Assembly: GCF_900112225.1 (NCBI RefSeq)
Contig: NZ_FOLD01000004.1
Span: forward strand, 124,001-188,000
From: Massilia yuzhufengensis
GTDB lineage: Bacteria; Pseudomonadota; Gammaproteobacteria; Burkholderiales; Burkholderiaceae_D
Length of the DNA: 64,000 nucleotides
Direction of reading: 5' to 3'
Below, one piece after another: positions 8,810 to 17,858 of the stretch. The notes beneath the pieces were generated by a model. It saw only the letters and a list, made by a program, of their open reading frames with translations, was not told the origin of the DNA and made no database searches. The first letter of the stretch is position 1; each line of letters starts with the position of its first letter. The position numbers and the translations under genes were made by a program.

Positions 8810-10029
8810 GGGTTCTCCTGGGGTGCGGGGCCGAGCAGCCGCTCGATATCGGCGGCGGCGCGGTGGGCGTCGGCGACCGCTTTATTGTGTTGGTGCCTGG
8901 CCTGGGCATAGGCGCGCTGGGCGTCGAGCACGTCCAGCAAGCCGAACCTGCCCAGCTCGTAGCCGCGGCTGGCCAGCTGGAAGGCTTCGCGCGCGCCGGG
9001 GACGATGTCGGAGCCGATCATCGCGGCTTCCTGCACTGCCGCCGCCAGGCGCGCATGCGCCTGGGCCAGTTCGGCCTGCAGGCGCACGCGTTCCGCTTCG
9101 AGCTCGTCGTGCGCCTTGTCGACCCGCCGCAGCGATGCCAGCAGTGCGCCTCCGTTGCGGTCGAACAGCGGCAATGGCAGCGACACGCCAAGCACAGCCT
9201 GGCGTTGCTGCTCCGGGGTTTCGCGGCGGGTGCCGAGGATGAGGGTCACGTCCGGGGTGCGCCGGGCTTGCTCGACACGCACCAGAGACTGCCGGTGCGC
9301 CAGTTCGGCTTGAGCGCGCCGGGAGGTGGGCGACAGCACGATCCGGGCCACCAGCTGGTCGAGCGGCGCGGCGGCCGGAATTTCGGGCGTGGCAGGCGCC
9401 GAGACCTCGATGTCGGCGGAATTCCCGCCCCACAACGCGGCCAGCCGGATGCGCGCGCTCTCCAGCTCGCGCGCGGCCTGCAGCGCCTCGATGCGGGCAT
9501 TGGCCTGCGCGACCCTGGCGCGGGTGGCTTCCAATGGCGGCGCCTTGCCGGCATCGACCCGGCGCGCGGCGGCGTCGGCCGCCTGCCCCGCCAGCGCCGC
9601 CAGTTCCTGCGCCAGCCGCCCCTGCTCGCTGGTGGCGACGGCGTCATGGAAGGCGGCGATCGTGTCGGCACGCACGCGCGCCCGCAAAGCGTCGCGCTCG
9701 GCCACGGCGAGGTCCTGCTCGCGCCGCGCCGCATCGACGCGCGCGCCGCGCTTGCCGCCCAGTTCGATGGGAATGCCCAGCTGGGCGGTGGTGGTGCGAT
9801 TGGCGCGGTCCTGCCCTTCGCGCACGAATTCCAGCGTGGGATTGGGCAGCGCCCGCGCCTGCGCGATGCTGCCTTCTTGCGCTGCCACTTCATGGCCCGC
9901 CGCGCGCAAGGCGGGGTTGGCCTGCAGCGCGCGCGCCACGGCGGCGTCGAGCGTGAGCGGTGCTGCGGCGCACGCGGGCGCGCAGGCGAATCCCGCCGCC
10001 AGGGCAAGGACAATACAAAGGTTTTTCAT
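8806..10029 (-). CDS. czcC: CzcC-type outer membrane efflux channel
   Basis: 407 residues, TolC/OEP family. The start is set at MKNLCIVLAL, which gives a clean signal peptide ending near ACAAA; an upstream extension would run through non-conserved sequence. Two repeated OEP halves rich in Ala, Gln and Arg form the periplasmic coiled-coil barrel. It overlaps czcB by 4 nt and follows czcI by about 50 nt. Confidence 0.93.
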   Translation of the reverse strand: MKNLCIVLALAAGFACAPACAAAPLTLDAAVARALQANPALRAAGHEVAAQEGSIAQARALPNPTLEFVREGQDRANRTTTAQLGIPIELGGKRGARVDAARREQDLAVAERDALRARVRADTIAAFHDAVATSEQGRLAQELAALAGQAADAAARRVDAGKAPPLEATRARVAQANARIEALQAARELESARIRLAALWGGNSADIEVSAPATPEIPAAAPLDQLVARIVLSPTSRRAQAELAHRQSLVRVEQARRTPDVTLILGTRRETPEQQRQAVLGVSLPLPLFDRNGGALLASLRRVDKAHDELEAERVRLQAELAQAHARLAAAVQEAAMIGSDIVPGAREAFQLASRGYELGRFGLLDVLDAQRAYAQARHQHNKAVADAHRAAADIERLLGPAPQENP

Positions 10030-10079
10030 GGTCCGGTTCCGAGTGAGCGATGTCATCGGCGGGACGCGTGTCCCGCCGC

Positions 10080-10412
10080 CTAGCTGCGCACGGGCCGGTC
10101 GGGCGGAGGAACGAGGTCGGGGATGTGGGAGAGGTAGTGCGGGGGGATGAAGCGCAGTTGCGGCAAGCGCGCCGGGGTCGAGACGGCCGGCGCCATCGCC
10201 ATCAGGGGACTGCCCGAAAAGTGGTGGCAGCAATCGCAGCCCCCGTCGTCGTCGGCCGCGCCACTGTCGTCGTCATCGCATTGCTGCTGCCACTGGTGGC
10301 ACACGTGCTGCACAGTGCTACCCTCGTCCGGACTGCAGCAGGCGCCCGTGGCCGCCCACACCAGCTGGAGCGGCATCAGGACCAGCAGTAGCAGGATGAA
10401 CAAACGCTTCAT
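10080..10412 (-). CDS. czcI: CzcI-like periplasmic metal-responsive protein
   Basis: 110 residues with a signal peptide (MKRLFILLLLVLMPLQLVWA) and a Cys/His/Asp-rich centre: ACC, HVCHQ, a CDDDD run and CDCCHHF, likely metal-binding. CzcI proteins precede czcCBA in Cupriavidus and modulate its expression. An upstream ATG (10448) overlaps the promoter -10, so it should not be transcribed; ATG 10412 is preferred although its ribosome site is weak. The tail (residues 65-110) is Pro-rich. Confidence 0.82.
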   Translation of the reverse strand: MKRLFILLLLVLMPLQLVWAATGACCSPDEGSTVQHVCHQWQQQCDDDDSGAADDDGGCDCCHHFSGSPLMAMAPAVSTPARLPQLRFIPPHYLSHIPDLVPPPDRPVRS

Positions 10413-10446
10413 GGAGCGGCGGCGCAATGGTTGATATATGATCGAC

Positions 10447-10477
10447 ATTAGAAACCCTGTAGCGGCTACAGAGTCAA
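10447..10477 (-). promoter_or_regulatory. MerR-type promoter and operator of czcICBA
   Basis: On the minus strand there is a -35 TTGACT (10472-10477), a 19-bp spacer and a -10 TCTAAT (10447-10452). A near-perfect dyad, ACCCTGTAGC / GCTACAGAGT, fills the spacer at 10454-10474. The overlong spacer with a central dyad is the hallmark of MerR-activated promoters (CadR, PbrR, ZntR). The divergent merR-family gene starts 26 bp away and is the obvious regulator. Confidence 0.9.
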
Positions 10478-10502
10478 GCACGATCAAACGAAGCAAGGAC
10501 AT

Positions 10503-10910
10503 ATGCTGAAAATAGGCGAACTGGCGGCGCGCACCGGCTGCCCGGTGGAGACGATCCGCTACTACGAGCGCATCGGCATCTTGAATCCGCCCCAGCGCCA
10601 CGCCAACAATTATCGCAGCTACGGCGAACGCCACGTGGAACGCCTGCAGTTCGTGCGCCACTGCCGCGCGCTCGACATGGGGCTGGATGAAATCCGGGTG
10701 CTGCTGGAGGTGCGCGACCGGCCGGAGCAGGAATGTACGGACGTGAACGAACTGCTTGACCGGCACATCTCGCGCGTGGCCGCCAAGATCGCCGAGCTCG
10801 CCTCGCTCGAACGCCAGCTGACCCAGCTGCGCGGCTGTTGTGTGGCGACCCGGGCATCGCATGCCTGCGGCATCCTGCATGCGCTGTCGGAGCACGACAA
10901 GGTGCACTAA
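10503..10910 (+). CDS. Cd(II)/Pb(II)-responsive MerR-family regulator
   Basis: 135 residues. The N-terminal MerR helix-turn-helix (KIGELAARTGCPVETIRYYE) is followed by the long dimerisation helix. Cysteines C78, C112/C113 and C122 lie close to the C77, C112 and C119 metal ligands of CadR; C13 corresponds to PbrR C14. CadR's His-rich tail is absent. An AAGGA ribosome site lies just upstream. It is divergent from czcICBA and shares the intergenic operator. Zn specificity is less likely but not excluded. Confidence 0.9.
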   Translation: MLKIGELAARTGCPVETIRYYERIGILNPPQRHANNYRSYGERHVERLQFVRHCRALDMGLDEIRVLLEVRDRPEQECTDVNELLDRHISRVAAKIAELASLERQLTQLRGCCVATRASHACGILHALSEHDKVH

Positions 10911-10917
10911 GCGAGAC

Positions 10918-11004
10918 CGTCGTACCGGCGAAGGCCGGTACGCAGTCTTGCCCGTATATCGATTGCTCATATAACTTGGGCACCGGCCTTCGCCGGTGCG
11001 ACGG
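10918..11004. repeat. REP-like family B, inverted pair
   Basis: Two copies of a palindromic unit with core CCGGCGAAGGCCGG flanked by CGTCG on one side and CCAAGT on the other, at 10918-10944 and in opposite orientation at 10975-11004. The same unit recurs at 28637, 28730, 32020, 32079, 60163 and 62911. Confidence 0.85.
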
Positions 11005-11009
11005 CAATA

Positions 11010-11045
11010 AAAAAACCGCCAGGCTCACGCACTGGCGGTTTTTTC
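11010..11045. terminator. Bidirectional intrinsic terminator between merR and pnp
   Basis: Stem AACCGCCAG / CTGGCGGTT with a 9-nt loop, flanked by an A-run on the left and a T-run on the right, so it can terminate both the plus-strand regulator gene and minus-strand pnp, which converge here. Confidence 0.88.
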
Positions 11046-11080
11046 ATGAAGCGGCGAACCGCTTCGGGCTTAACGCAAGA

Positions 11081-13183
11081 TTACTGCGCCGCGCCTTCGA
11101 CCGGATCGGCAGCCTTCATCGACAGCTTCAGGCGCCCGCGCTCGTCGGTCTCGAGGACCTTCACGCGCACTTGCTGGCCTTCTTTCAGGTAGTCGGCGAC
11201 GGCGTTCACACGCTCGTTGGCGATCTGCGAGATGTGCAGCAGGCCGTCCTTGCCAGGCATGACTTGCACGATGGCGCCGAAGTCCAGGAGTTTCAGCACG
11301 GTGCCGTCGTAGGTCTTGCCCACTTCGACCGATGCGGTCAGCTCTTCGATGCGGCGCTTGGCTTCCTGGCCGGCGGCGGCGTCGACCGATGCGATGGTCA
11401 CGATGCCTTCGTCGGTGATGTCGATCTGGGTGCCGGTTTCTTCGGTCAGCGCGCGGATGACGGCGCCGCCCTTGCCGATCACGTCACGGATCTTTTCCGG
11501 GTTGATGCGGATGGTGATCAGGCGCGGTGCGAAGTCCGACAGCTCGGTCTTCACGGTCGGCATGGCCTTCTGCATTTCACCCAGGATGTGGTGACGGGCT
11601 TCCTTGGCTTGCGCCAGTGCCACCTGCATGATTTCCTTGGTGATGCCCTGGATCTTGATGTCCATCTGCAGCGCGGTGATACCGGCCGGGGTACCAGCGA
11701 CCTTGAAGTCCATGTCGCCCAGGTGGTCTTCGTCGCCCAGGATGTCGGTCAGGACGGCGAACTTGCCGCCTTCCTTGATCAGGCCCATGGCGATGCCGGC
11801 GACGTGCGCCTTCATCGGCACGCCGGCGTCCATCAGTGCCAGGCAGCCGCCGCAGACCGAGGCCATCGACGAGGAGCCGTTGGACTCGGTGATTTCCGAA
11901 ACCAAGCGCACCGAGTAGCTGAAATCTTCCGGGTTAGGCAGCGCTGCGACCAGCGCGCGCTTGGCCAGGCGGCCGTGGCCGACTTCGCGGCGCTTCGGGG
12001 TGCCCACGCGGCCGGTTTCGCCGGTGGCGAACGGAGGCATGTTGTAGTGCATCATGAACGAGTCGGTGTACTCGCCCATCAGCGCGTCGATCTTCTGGCT
12101 GTCGCGGGCGGTGCCCAGCGTGGCCACGACCAGCGCCTGGGTTTCGCCGCGGGTGAACAGGGCCGAACCGTGGGTACGCGGCAGCACGCTGCTGCGGATC
12201 GCGATTGGACGCACGGTGCGGGTGTCGCGGCCGTCGATGCGTGGCTCGCCGTCCAGGATCTGCGAACGCACGACCTTGGCTTCCATGTCGAACAGGATGT
12301 TGCCGACTTCGCCTGCATCGGCGCTGACGCCCTGGGTTGCCAGGGCCGCCATGACTTCGGACGAGAGCGACTTCAGCTTCTGCTGGCGCGCCGATTTTTC
12401 GCGGGTCTGGTAAGCGTCGCGGACCCTCTCTGCCGCCAGGTCGGAGACGCGGGCGATCAGTTCTTCGTTCTTCGGCGCCGGCGACCATTCGACTTCCGGC
12501 TTGCCGCCTTCGGCCACCAGGTCGTGGATCGCGTCGATGACGGCGCGCATCTGCTCGTGGCCGAACACGACCGCGCCGAGCATGACTTCTTCCGACAGTT
12601 GCTGGGCTTCCGATTCCACCATCAGGACGGCGGTTTCGGTGCCTGCCACGACCAGGTCCATCAGCGAGGTCTTCAGCTCGGTGGTGGTCGGGTTCAGGAT
12701 GTACTGGCCGTTCGCGTAGCCGACGCGCGCTGCGCCGATCGGGCCGCTGAACGGGATGCCGGCGATGCACAGGGCAGCCGAGGCGCCGATCATCGCAGGG
12801 ATGTCCGGATCGATTTCAGGATTGACCGACAGGACGTGGATGATGACCTGGACTTCGTTCAGGTAGCCTTCCGGGAACAGCGGACGGATCGGACGGTCGA
12901 TCAGGCGCGAGGTCAGGGTTTCTTTTTCCGAAGGACGGCCTTCGCGCTTGAAGAAGCCGCCCGGGATCTTACCGGCTGCGTACGTTTTCTCCATGTAGTC
13001 GACGGTCAGCGGGAAGAAGTCCTGGCCCGGCTTGGCGTCCTTGCGGGCAACCACGGTTGCCAGGATGACGGTATCTTCGACCGACACGACAACGGCGCCG
13101 CTTGCCTGGCGCGCGATTTCACCCGTCTCCAGGGTGACCGTGTGTTGACCGTACTGGAAGGTTTTCGTAACTTTATTAAACAT
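11081..13183 (-). CDS. pnp: Polynucleotide phosphorylase
   Basis: 700 residues, typical for PNPase. Two RNase PH-like domains (about 1-230 and 320-560) flank a helical domain; a KH domain with [17 protein letters not shown] (about 560-615) and an S1 domain (about 620-690) follow. It degrades RNA 3' to 5' phosphorolytically in the degradosome. It lies downstream of rpsO, as in most proteobacteria, separated by a 174-nt leader holding a hairpin, a common site of RNase III-dependent autoregulation of pnp. Confidence 0.97.
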   Translation of the reverse strand: MFNKVTKTFQYGQHTVTLETGEIARQASGAVVVSVEDTVILATVVARKDAKPGQDFFPLTVDYMEKTYAAGKIPGGFFKREGRPSEKETLTSRLIDRPIRPLFPEGYLNEVQVIIHVLSVNPEIDPDIPAMIGASAALCIAGIPFSGPIGAARVGYANGQYILNPTTTELKTSLMDLVVAGTETAVLMVESEAQQLSEEVMLGAVVFGHEQMRAVIDAIHDLVAEGGKPEVEWSPAPKNEELIARVSDLAAERVRDAYQTREKSARQQKLKSLSSEVMAALATQGVSADAGEVGNILFDMEAKVVRSQILDGEPRIDGRDTRTVRPIAIRSSVLPRTHGSALFTRGETQALVVATLGTARDSQKIDALMGEYTDSFMMHYNMPPFATGETGRVGTPKRREVGHGRLAKRALVAALPNPEDFSYSVRLVSEITESNGSSSMASVCGGCLALMDAGVPMKAHVAGIAMGLIKEGGKFAVLTDILGDEDHLGDMDFKVAGTPAGITALQMDIKIQGITKEIMQVALAQAKEARHHILGEMQKAMPTVKTELSDFAPRLITIRINPEKIRDVIGKGGAVIRALTEETGTQIDITDEGIVTIASVDAAAGQEAKRRIEELTASVEVGKTYDGTVLKLLDFGAIVQVMPGKDGLLHISQIANERVNAVADYLKEGQQVRVKVLETDERGRLKLSMKAADPVEGAAQ

Positions 13184-13293
13184 TGGGAAGTCCCTTTCTA
13201 TTTGCCGACAGATTTTCAGGTGCTGTCGTTCACCTCACCACGGGGCGGAATGGTTGTTCCGCCATTACTGCAAAAACGACAAACATCAAAAAC

Positions 13294-13334
13294 AAAAAAT
13301 GCCCGCGTCAGGTAACTGGCGCAGGCATTTCGTG
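13294..13334 (-). terminator. rpsO terminator / pnp leader hairpin
   Basis: On the minus strand an imperfect stem (AATGCCTGCGCCAG paired with CTGACGCGGGCATT) is followed by a T-run, directly after the rpsO stop at 13358. It could end part of the rpsO transcript while letting some read on into pnp. A second smaller hairpin (GGCGGAA...TTCCGCC, about 13243-13263) lies nearer pnp. Confidence 0.7.
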
Positions 13335-13357
13335 ACTAAACGTCAAGACTCAAGCGA

Positions 13358-13627
13358 TTACTTACGCAGGCCGAGTTTGGCGATCAGGTCGCGGTAACGG
13401 GTTGCGTCCTTGTTTTTCAGGTAGGACAGCAGGCTCTTACGGCGGTTAACCATCATGATCAGGCCACGACGCGAGTGGTGATCCTTCTTGTGTTCCTTGA
13501 AGTGACCATTGAGCTCGTTGATGCGTGCGGTCAGCAGTGCGACCTGGACTTCCGGCGAGCCGGTGTCGTTCTGGCCACGTGCGTTGTCCGCGATGATCGC
13601 GGCTTTGTTGATGTGTTCTACGGACAT
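13358..13627 (-). CDS. rpsO: 30S ribosomal protein S15
   Basis: 89 residues, the standard S15 length, starting at ATG 13627 with AAAGGT upstream. Conserved family segments are visible: [31 protein letters not shown] and [11 protein letters not shown]. It binds 16S rRNA in the central domain of the small subunit. It is followed by pnp on the same strand. Confidence 0.98.
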   Translation of the reverse strand: MSVEHINKAAIIADNARGQNDTGSPEVQVALLTARINELNGHFKEHKKDHHSRRGLIMMVNRRKSLLSYLKNKDATRYRDLIAKLGLRK

Positions 13628-13804
13628 GATGTTACCTTTCACATGCGGTGCAAGAGTCGAAACCCCGGCGCACCGTGATTAACAAAATACCTGCCCAAAA
13701 CGGACAGACCCGCCAGTATAGGGGAAAACCGAACGTGCGGCCAGTGTTTGCGTCGACCGATTGGTGCATCATGGGGTTTTCGGGGCAAATCGATGGGGGC
13801 AGCC

Positions 13805-14305
13805 ATGAAAAATTTAGTCATCTTTACAACAGCTGCCGGGCTGCTCGCCCTGGGCGGCTGCGGCACCGTGTTCCGCCAGGCGCCCAGTCCCGGCGACCCG
13901 CTGGCGGTGGTCCAGCACAAGATGGGGATGCCCACGGCCGTGTACCGCGACGGCGCCGACGAGCTGCTGGAATACGCCACCGGGCCGATGGGCCAGCAGA
14001 CCTTCATGGCGCACATCGGGACCGACGGGCGGCTGACCCGCTACGAGCAGGTGCTCACCAGCGAGAAGTTCGCCACCGTCAAGATCGATACGGCGACCAA
14101 GGACGAGGTGCTGCGCACCTTCGGCCGCCCGGCCGAGATGTCGCGCGTGGCGATGCGCGACTACGAGGTCTGGTCCTACCGCTACAAGGAAGCCGGCGTG
14201 TGGAATTCGATGATGCACGTGCACTTCGACCAGCAGGGCATCGTGCGGCAGATGCTCAACGGGCCCGATCCACTGTTCGACCCGAAGGACCGCCAGGGCC
14301 CTTAG
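13805..14305 (+). CDS. BamE/SmpA-like outer membrane lipoprotein
   Basis: 166 residues. The signal sequence ends in the lipobox LALGGC, so the mature protein should start at Cys20 or nearby and be lipidated. Two BamE-like segments follow: DPLAVVQHKMGMPTAVY and ATKDEVLRTFGRPAEMS, each with the Gly-x-Pro turn. It is larger than BamE itself, so it is probably a paralogue rather than the Bam-complex subunit. Its last 50 nt overlap tail-to-tail with the esterase gene on the other strand. Confidence 0.8.
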   Translation: MKNLVIFTTAAGLLALGGCGTVFRQAPSPGDPLAVVQHKMGMPTAVYRDGADELLEYATGPMGQQTFMAHIGTDGRLTRYEQVLTSEKFATVKIDTATKDEVLRTFGRPAEMSRVAMRDYEVWSYRYKEAGVWNSMMHVHFDQQGIVRQMLNGPDPLFDPKDRQGP

Positions 14306-15155
14306 CGCCGCCGCTACTGCGCACGAAGGCCTCCACCGCGTCGAGCGTCGGCGCCAGCCTGCGCAGGGAGGTCGAGAGCGAGGCCACCAGCGAGGTGTGG
14401 CTGACGCCGTCGTAGTACAGCTCCTGCACCGGCACGTCCGCGGCCCGCAGCTTCGCCGCCAGGGCGCCGGTGTTGCGCGCCGGGTCGACCACCTTGTCGG
14501 ACCTGGCGGCGATCAGGAGTGCGGGCGGCGAGGAAGCGCTCACGTGGCTGGCGGGCTGCGAATCGGCAGGCGTGTCCGGATAGTTGAACACCGGGCGGGT
14601 CGTGGGGTTCTGCACCGGCAGGAAATCGTAGGGACCGGCCAGGCCGATGAGGCCGCGCACCGCGCTGGTTTCCAGCCCCTGCTGGCCAAGCCAGCGCGCA
14701 TCCAGCGCCAGCATGGCCGCGTTGTAGGCGCCGGCACTATGCCCCATCAGGTAGATCCGTCCCGGGTCGCCGCCATGCCGTGCGATCTCGCGCCGGGTCC
14801 AGGCCACGGCCTGGGCGGCATCGACGAGGAAGTCGGGGTAGCGGACCTGCGGATACAGCCGGTAATCGGGGATCACCACCACGAAGCCGCGCGCCGCGAG
14901 AGCTTGGCCGACGAAGGCGTAGTCGGTTCGGCTGCCGCTGACCCAGTTGCCGCCGTAGAAGAAGACGATGACGGGGGCGTTGTTGGCGCCGCTTGCGGGG
15001 CGGTAGATGTCGAGCTGGTGGCGCTCGCCGGGGGCGTAGGGCTGGTCTTTCGTGGCGCGGGTTTCGCCGGCGGGGGAGACGGCGTTGAGGATGGAGAGGG
15101 GGGTGCAGGCTGTGAGAAGTAAGGCAGCGGCGATCAGGAGGGCGGATTTTTTCAT
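14256..15155 (-). CDS. Alpha/beta hydrolase (esterase), lipoprotein
   Basis: 299 residues. Signal peptide with lipobox LLTAC. The oxyanion region FFYGGNW (in place of HGGG) and the nucleophile motif GHSAG mark a BD-FAE/esterase-type alpha/beta hydrolase; the catalytic Asp is probably in ARSDKVVD and the His in GVSHTS. The start MKKSALL is chosen for its lipoprotein signal. It is probably an outer-membrane or periplasmic esterase; its substrate is unknown. Confidence 0.85.
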   Translation of the reverse strand: MKKSALLIAAALLLTACTPLSILNAVSPAGETRATKDQPYAPGERHQLDIYRPASGANNAPVIVFFYGGNWVSGSRTDYAFVGQALAARGFVVVIPDYRLYPQVRYPDFLVDAAQAVAWTRREIARHGGDPGRIYLMGHSAGAYNAAMLALDARWLGQQGLETSAVRGLIGLAGPYDFLPVQNPTTRPVFNYPDTPADSQPASHVSASSPPALLIAARSDKVVDPARNTGALAAKLRAADVPVQELYYDGVSHTSLVASLSTSLRRLAPTLDAVEAFVRSSGGAKGPGGPSGRTVDRAR

Positions 15156-15236
15156 CGGGCGGCCAGGTGGTGGGGTCGCCTTGAGTATAGGGGGGACGTT
15201 CCTGCAGTTGCGCACGGTTGGGGTTGTGCGACGAAC

Positions 15237-15274
15237 TTGGGGGGGCACAATGCCAGTGGCATTGTGCCCCCCAA
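15237..15274. repeat. Perfect hairpin with TGCCA/TGGCA core
   Basis: A palindrome with arms TTGGGGGGCACAATGCCA and the matching TGGCATTGTGCCCCCCAA around a single base. It follows leuA (minus strand) and may stop transcription or protect the mRNA 3' end, but lacks a clear T-run on that strand. A related hairpin with the same TGCCA/TGGCA core is at about 63000. Confidence 0.7.
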
Positions 15275-15287
15275 TTTTGCGTGAAAC

Positions 15288-16847
15288 CTACACCCCCTGC
15301 GGATTCACCCTCTCCACCTTCGAATGCAGCTTGTTCAACCCCGACAAATATGCCTTGGCCGACGCCACGATAATGTCCGGATCCGCCCCAACGCCGTTGA
15401 CGATCCGCCCCGAGTGCGACAGGCGGATGGTCACCTCTCCCTGCGACTGCGGCCCATTGCTGATCGCGTTAATCGAAAACAGCACCTGCTCCGCCCCGCT
15501 CTTGACCACGCTCTCGATCGCCCCCACCACCGCATCCACCGGCCCGTCGCCCGAGGCTTCGGCCGACACTTCCCTGCCTTCGACCGAGAACACGATGCGC
15601 GCATGCGGCAGTTCGCCGGTTTCGGAGCGCTGCGACAGCGACACCAGCTTGTAGGTCTCGCCACCCTGCGCGTGGTCTTCGGCCGACACCAGCGCCATGA
15701 TGTCTTCGTCAAAAATCTCGGCCTTGCGGTCGGCCAGCTCCTTGAAACGCGCAAACGCAGCATTCACCTCAAGCTCCGAGGCCAGCTCGATCCCCAGTTC
15801 CTGCAGGCGCGATTTAAAAGCGTTGCGGCCGGAGAGCTTGCCCAGCACGATCTTGTTGGCGGTCCAGCCCACGTCTTCGGCGCGCATGATCTCGTAGGTC
15901 TCGCGCGCCTTCAAAATGCCGTCCTGGTGGATGCCCGAGGCATGGGCGAACGCGTTCGCGCCCACCACCGCCTTGTTCGGCTGCACCGCGAAGCCGGTGA
16001 TCTGCGAGACCATTTTCGAGGCCGGCACGATCTGGGTGGTGTCGATGCCCACCGTCAGGTTGAAGTAATCTGCGCGGGTGCGCAGCGCCATCACCACTTC
16101 TTCCAGCGAGGTGTTCCCTGCCCGCTCGCCCAGGCCGTTGATCGTGCATTCGATCTGGCGCGCGCCGCCGATGGTCACGCCGGCCAGCGAGTTCGCCACG
16201 GCGAGACCCAGGTCGTTATGGCAGTGCACCGACCACACGGCCTTGTCGGAATTGGGCACGCGCTCGCGCAGGCGGCGGATGCGCGCGCCGAATTCTTCGG
16301 GCACCGCGTAGCCCACGGTATCGGGGAAATTGATGGTGGTGGCGCCTTCCGCGATGACGGCTTCCAGCACGCGGCACAGGAAGTCTTCTTCCGAGCGGCT
16401 GCCGTCTTCGGGCGAGAACTCGATGTCGTCGGTATGCTGGCGCGCGTAACGGATGGCGAGCTTGGCCTGCTCCAGTACCTGTTCGGGCTCCATGCGCAGC
16501 TTCATCTGCATGTGCAGCGGTGACGTGGCGATGAAGGTGTGGATGCGCTTGCGCGCGGCGGGCGCCAGCGCTTCGGCGGCGCGGGCGATGTCGCGCTCGT
16601 TGGCGCGCGACAGCGAGCAGATGGTGGAGTCGCGCACCGCAGCCGAGATGGCGCGGATGGCCTCGAAGTCGCCCGGGGAGGCGGCGGCGAAGCCGGCTTC
16701 GATGACGTCCACCCGCAGGCGCTCGAGCTGGCGCGCGATGCGCACCTTCTCGTCCTTCGTCATCGAGGCGCCGGGCGATTGCTCGCCGTCGCGCAGGGTG
16801 GTGTCGAAAATGATGAGGCGTGAGGTATCAGGGATCAGGTCGGGCAT
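15288..16847 (-). CDS. leuA: 2-isopropylmalate synthase
   Basis: 519 residues. It condenses acetyl-CoA with 2-ketoisovalerate, the first step of leucine synthesis. The HMGL-like catalytic domain has [12 protein letters not shown] near the start and the metal-binding HCHNDLG; a C-terminal regulatory domain (about 390-510) should mediate leucine feedback. The start MPDLIPD is preferred over an ATG 12 nt upstream because GGAG lies 10 nt before it. It follows pssA at a 58-nt gap, near ilvBNC, giving a branched-chain amino acid neighbourhood. Confidence 0.96.
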   Translation of the reverse strand: MPDLIPDTSRLIIFDTTLRDGEQSPGASMTKDEKVRIARQLERLRVDVIEAGFAAASPGDFEAIRAISAAVRDSTICSLSRANERDIARAAEALAPAARKRIHTFIATSPLHMQMKLRMEPEQVLEQAKLAIRYARQHTDDIEFSPEDGSRSEEDFLCRVLEAVIAEGATTINFPDTVGYAVPEEFGARIRRLRERVPNSDKAVWSVHCHNDLGLAVANSLAGVTIGGARQIECTINGLGERAGNTSLEEVVMALRTRADYFNLTVGIDTTQIVPASKMVSQITGFAVQPNKAVVGANAFAHASGIHQDGILKARETYEIMRAEDVGWTANKIVLGKLSGRNAFKSRLQELGIELASELEVNAAFARFKELADRKAEIFDEDIMALVSAEDHAQGGETYKLVSLSQRSETGELPHARIVFSVEGREVSAEASGDGPVDAVVGAIESVVKSGAEQVLFSINAISNGPQSQGEVTIRLSHSGRIVNGVGADPDIIVASAKAYLSGLNKLHSKVERVNPQGV

Positions 16848-16905
16848 GCTGGGCTCCATGGCTAAACAGGTTTAGCGGGCGCCCCCTGCCCGGCCCAAAG
16901 GCCCG

Positions 16906-17772
16906 CTAGCGGCGCACGCTGTCGTCCGGCTCGTCGTCGCTCGGGATGATGCTCACCTTCTTGCCCTTGGCAAGGCGCCAGGCAAACACGGCATACCCCG
17001 ACAAGCCGTAAATCACAAAAATCGGCCACAGGACTTTCGGTGGGTCGATCGCCACCAGCGCGAACGCGAGGGCAATCAGGAACACCACGATGAACGGCAC
17101 CGACTTGCGGAAGTTCACGTCCTTGAAGCTGTAAAACGGTACGTTCGACACCATCGTCAGGCCCGCGAACACCGCGATGCCCCAGCTCACCCAGTCCACC
17201 TGGCGCGAGCTCACGTTGATGTCCGGGTCGGTCATCATCATGATGAAGCCGACCACCAGTGCTGCAGCCGCGGGGCTGGGCAAGCCCTGGAAGAAGCGCT
17301 TGTCCACCACCTCGATGTTGGTGTTGAAGCGCGCCAGGCGCAGGGCGGCGCCGGCGCAGTAGATGAACGCCGCGATCCAGCCCAGCTTGCCCAGGCCGCG
17401 CAGCGACCATTCGTAGATCACCAGCGCCGGCGCGGCGCCGAAGGACACCATGTCGCTCAGCGAGTCGTACTGCGCGCCGAACTCGGACTGGGTATTGGTC
17501 AGGCGCGCGATGCGCCCGTCCAGCCCGTCCAGGATCATCGCGATGAACACCGCCCAGCAGGCGTGCTCGAAGCGCTGGTTCATCGCCATGACGATGGCGT
17601 AGAAACCGCAGAACAGCGCGCCGGTGGTGAACGCATTGGGCAGCAGATAGATGCCGCGGCCGCGTTCGCCCTGGGCGCGGTCTTCCGCGCGCCGCCCGAA
17701 GCGTTTCAATCGGGAAAATCGTGGCGCCTTGGGCCCTGCCCCAGGTGGTCGACGTCGTGGAAAGCTTGGCAT
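16906..17772 (-). CDS. pssA: CDP-diacylglycerol-serine O-phosphatidyltransferase
   Basis: 288 residues. An Arg-rich N-terminus is followed by the CDP-alcohol phosphotransferase signature DGLDGRIARLTNTQSEFGAQ with DSLSD, and about eight hydrophobic segments. It makes phosphatidylserine in the inner membrane, the precursor of phosphatidylethanolamine. This is the multi-pass (type II-like) enzyme, not the E. coli peripheral type. The position between ilvC and leuA is common in Burkholderiales. Confidence 0.95.
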   Translation of the reverse strand: MPSFPRRRPPGAGPKAPRFSRLKRFGRRAEDRAQGERGRGIYLLPNAFTTGALFCGFYAIVMAMNQRFEHACWAVFIAMILDGLDGRIARLTNTQSEFGAQYDSLSDMVSFGAAPALVIYEWSLRGLGKLGWIAAFIYCAGAALRLARFNTNIEVVDKRFFQGLPSPAAAALVVGFIMMMTDPDINVSSRQVDWVSWGIAVFAGLTMVSNVPFYSFKDVNFRKSVPFIVVFLIALAFALVAIDPPKVLWPIFVIYGLSGYAVFAWRLAKGKKVSIIPSDDEPDDSVRR

Positions 17773-17858
17773 ATGGATCCGTATTCAAGTGATGCTGTTC
17801 CCAGCATTATAGAGGCGGGAACAGCATGTTAGCGAACGGCTATTATTGCCCGTATCGC

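Noticed and set aside
10413..10448. Upstream ATG for czcI (MSIIYQP)
   Set aside because: It overlaps the -10 of the MerR-type promoter and would not be on the mRNA.
10838..13315. 825-codon open frame opposite pnp
   Set aside because: Antisense to an unambiguous polynucleotide phosphorylase; no recognisable motifs.
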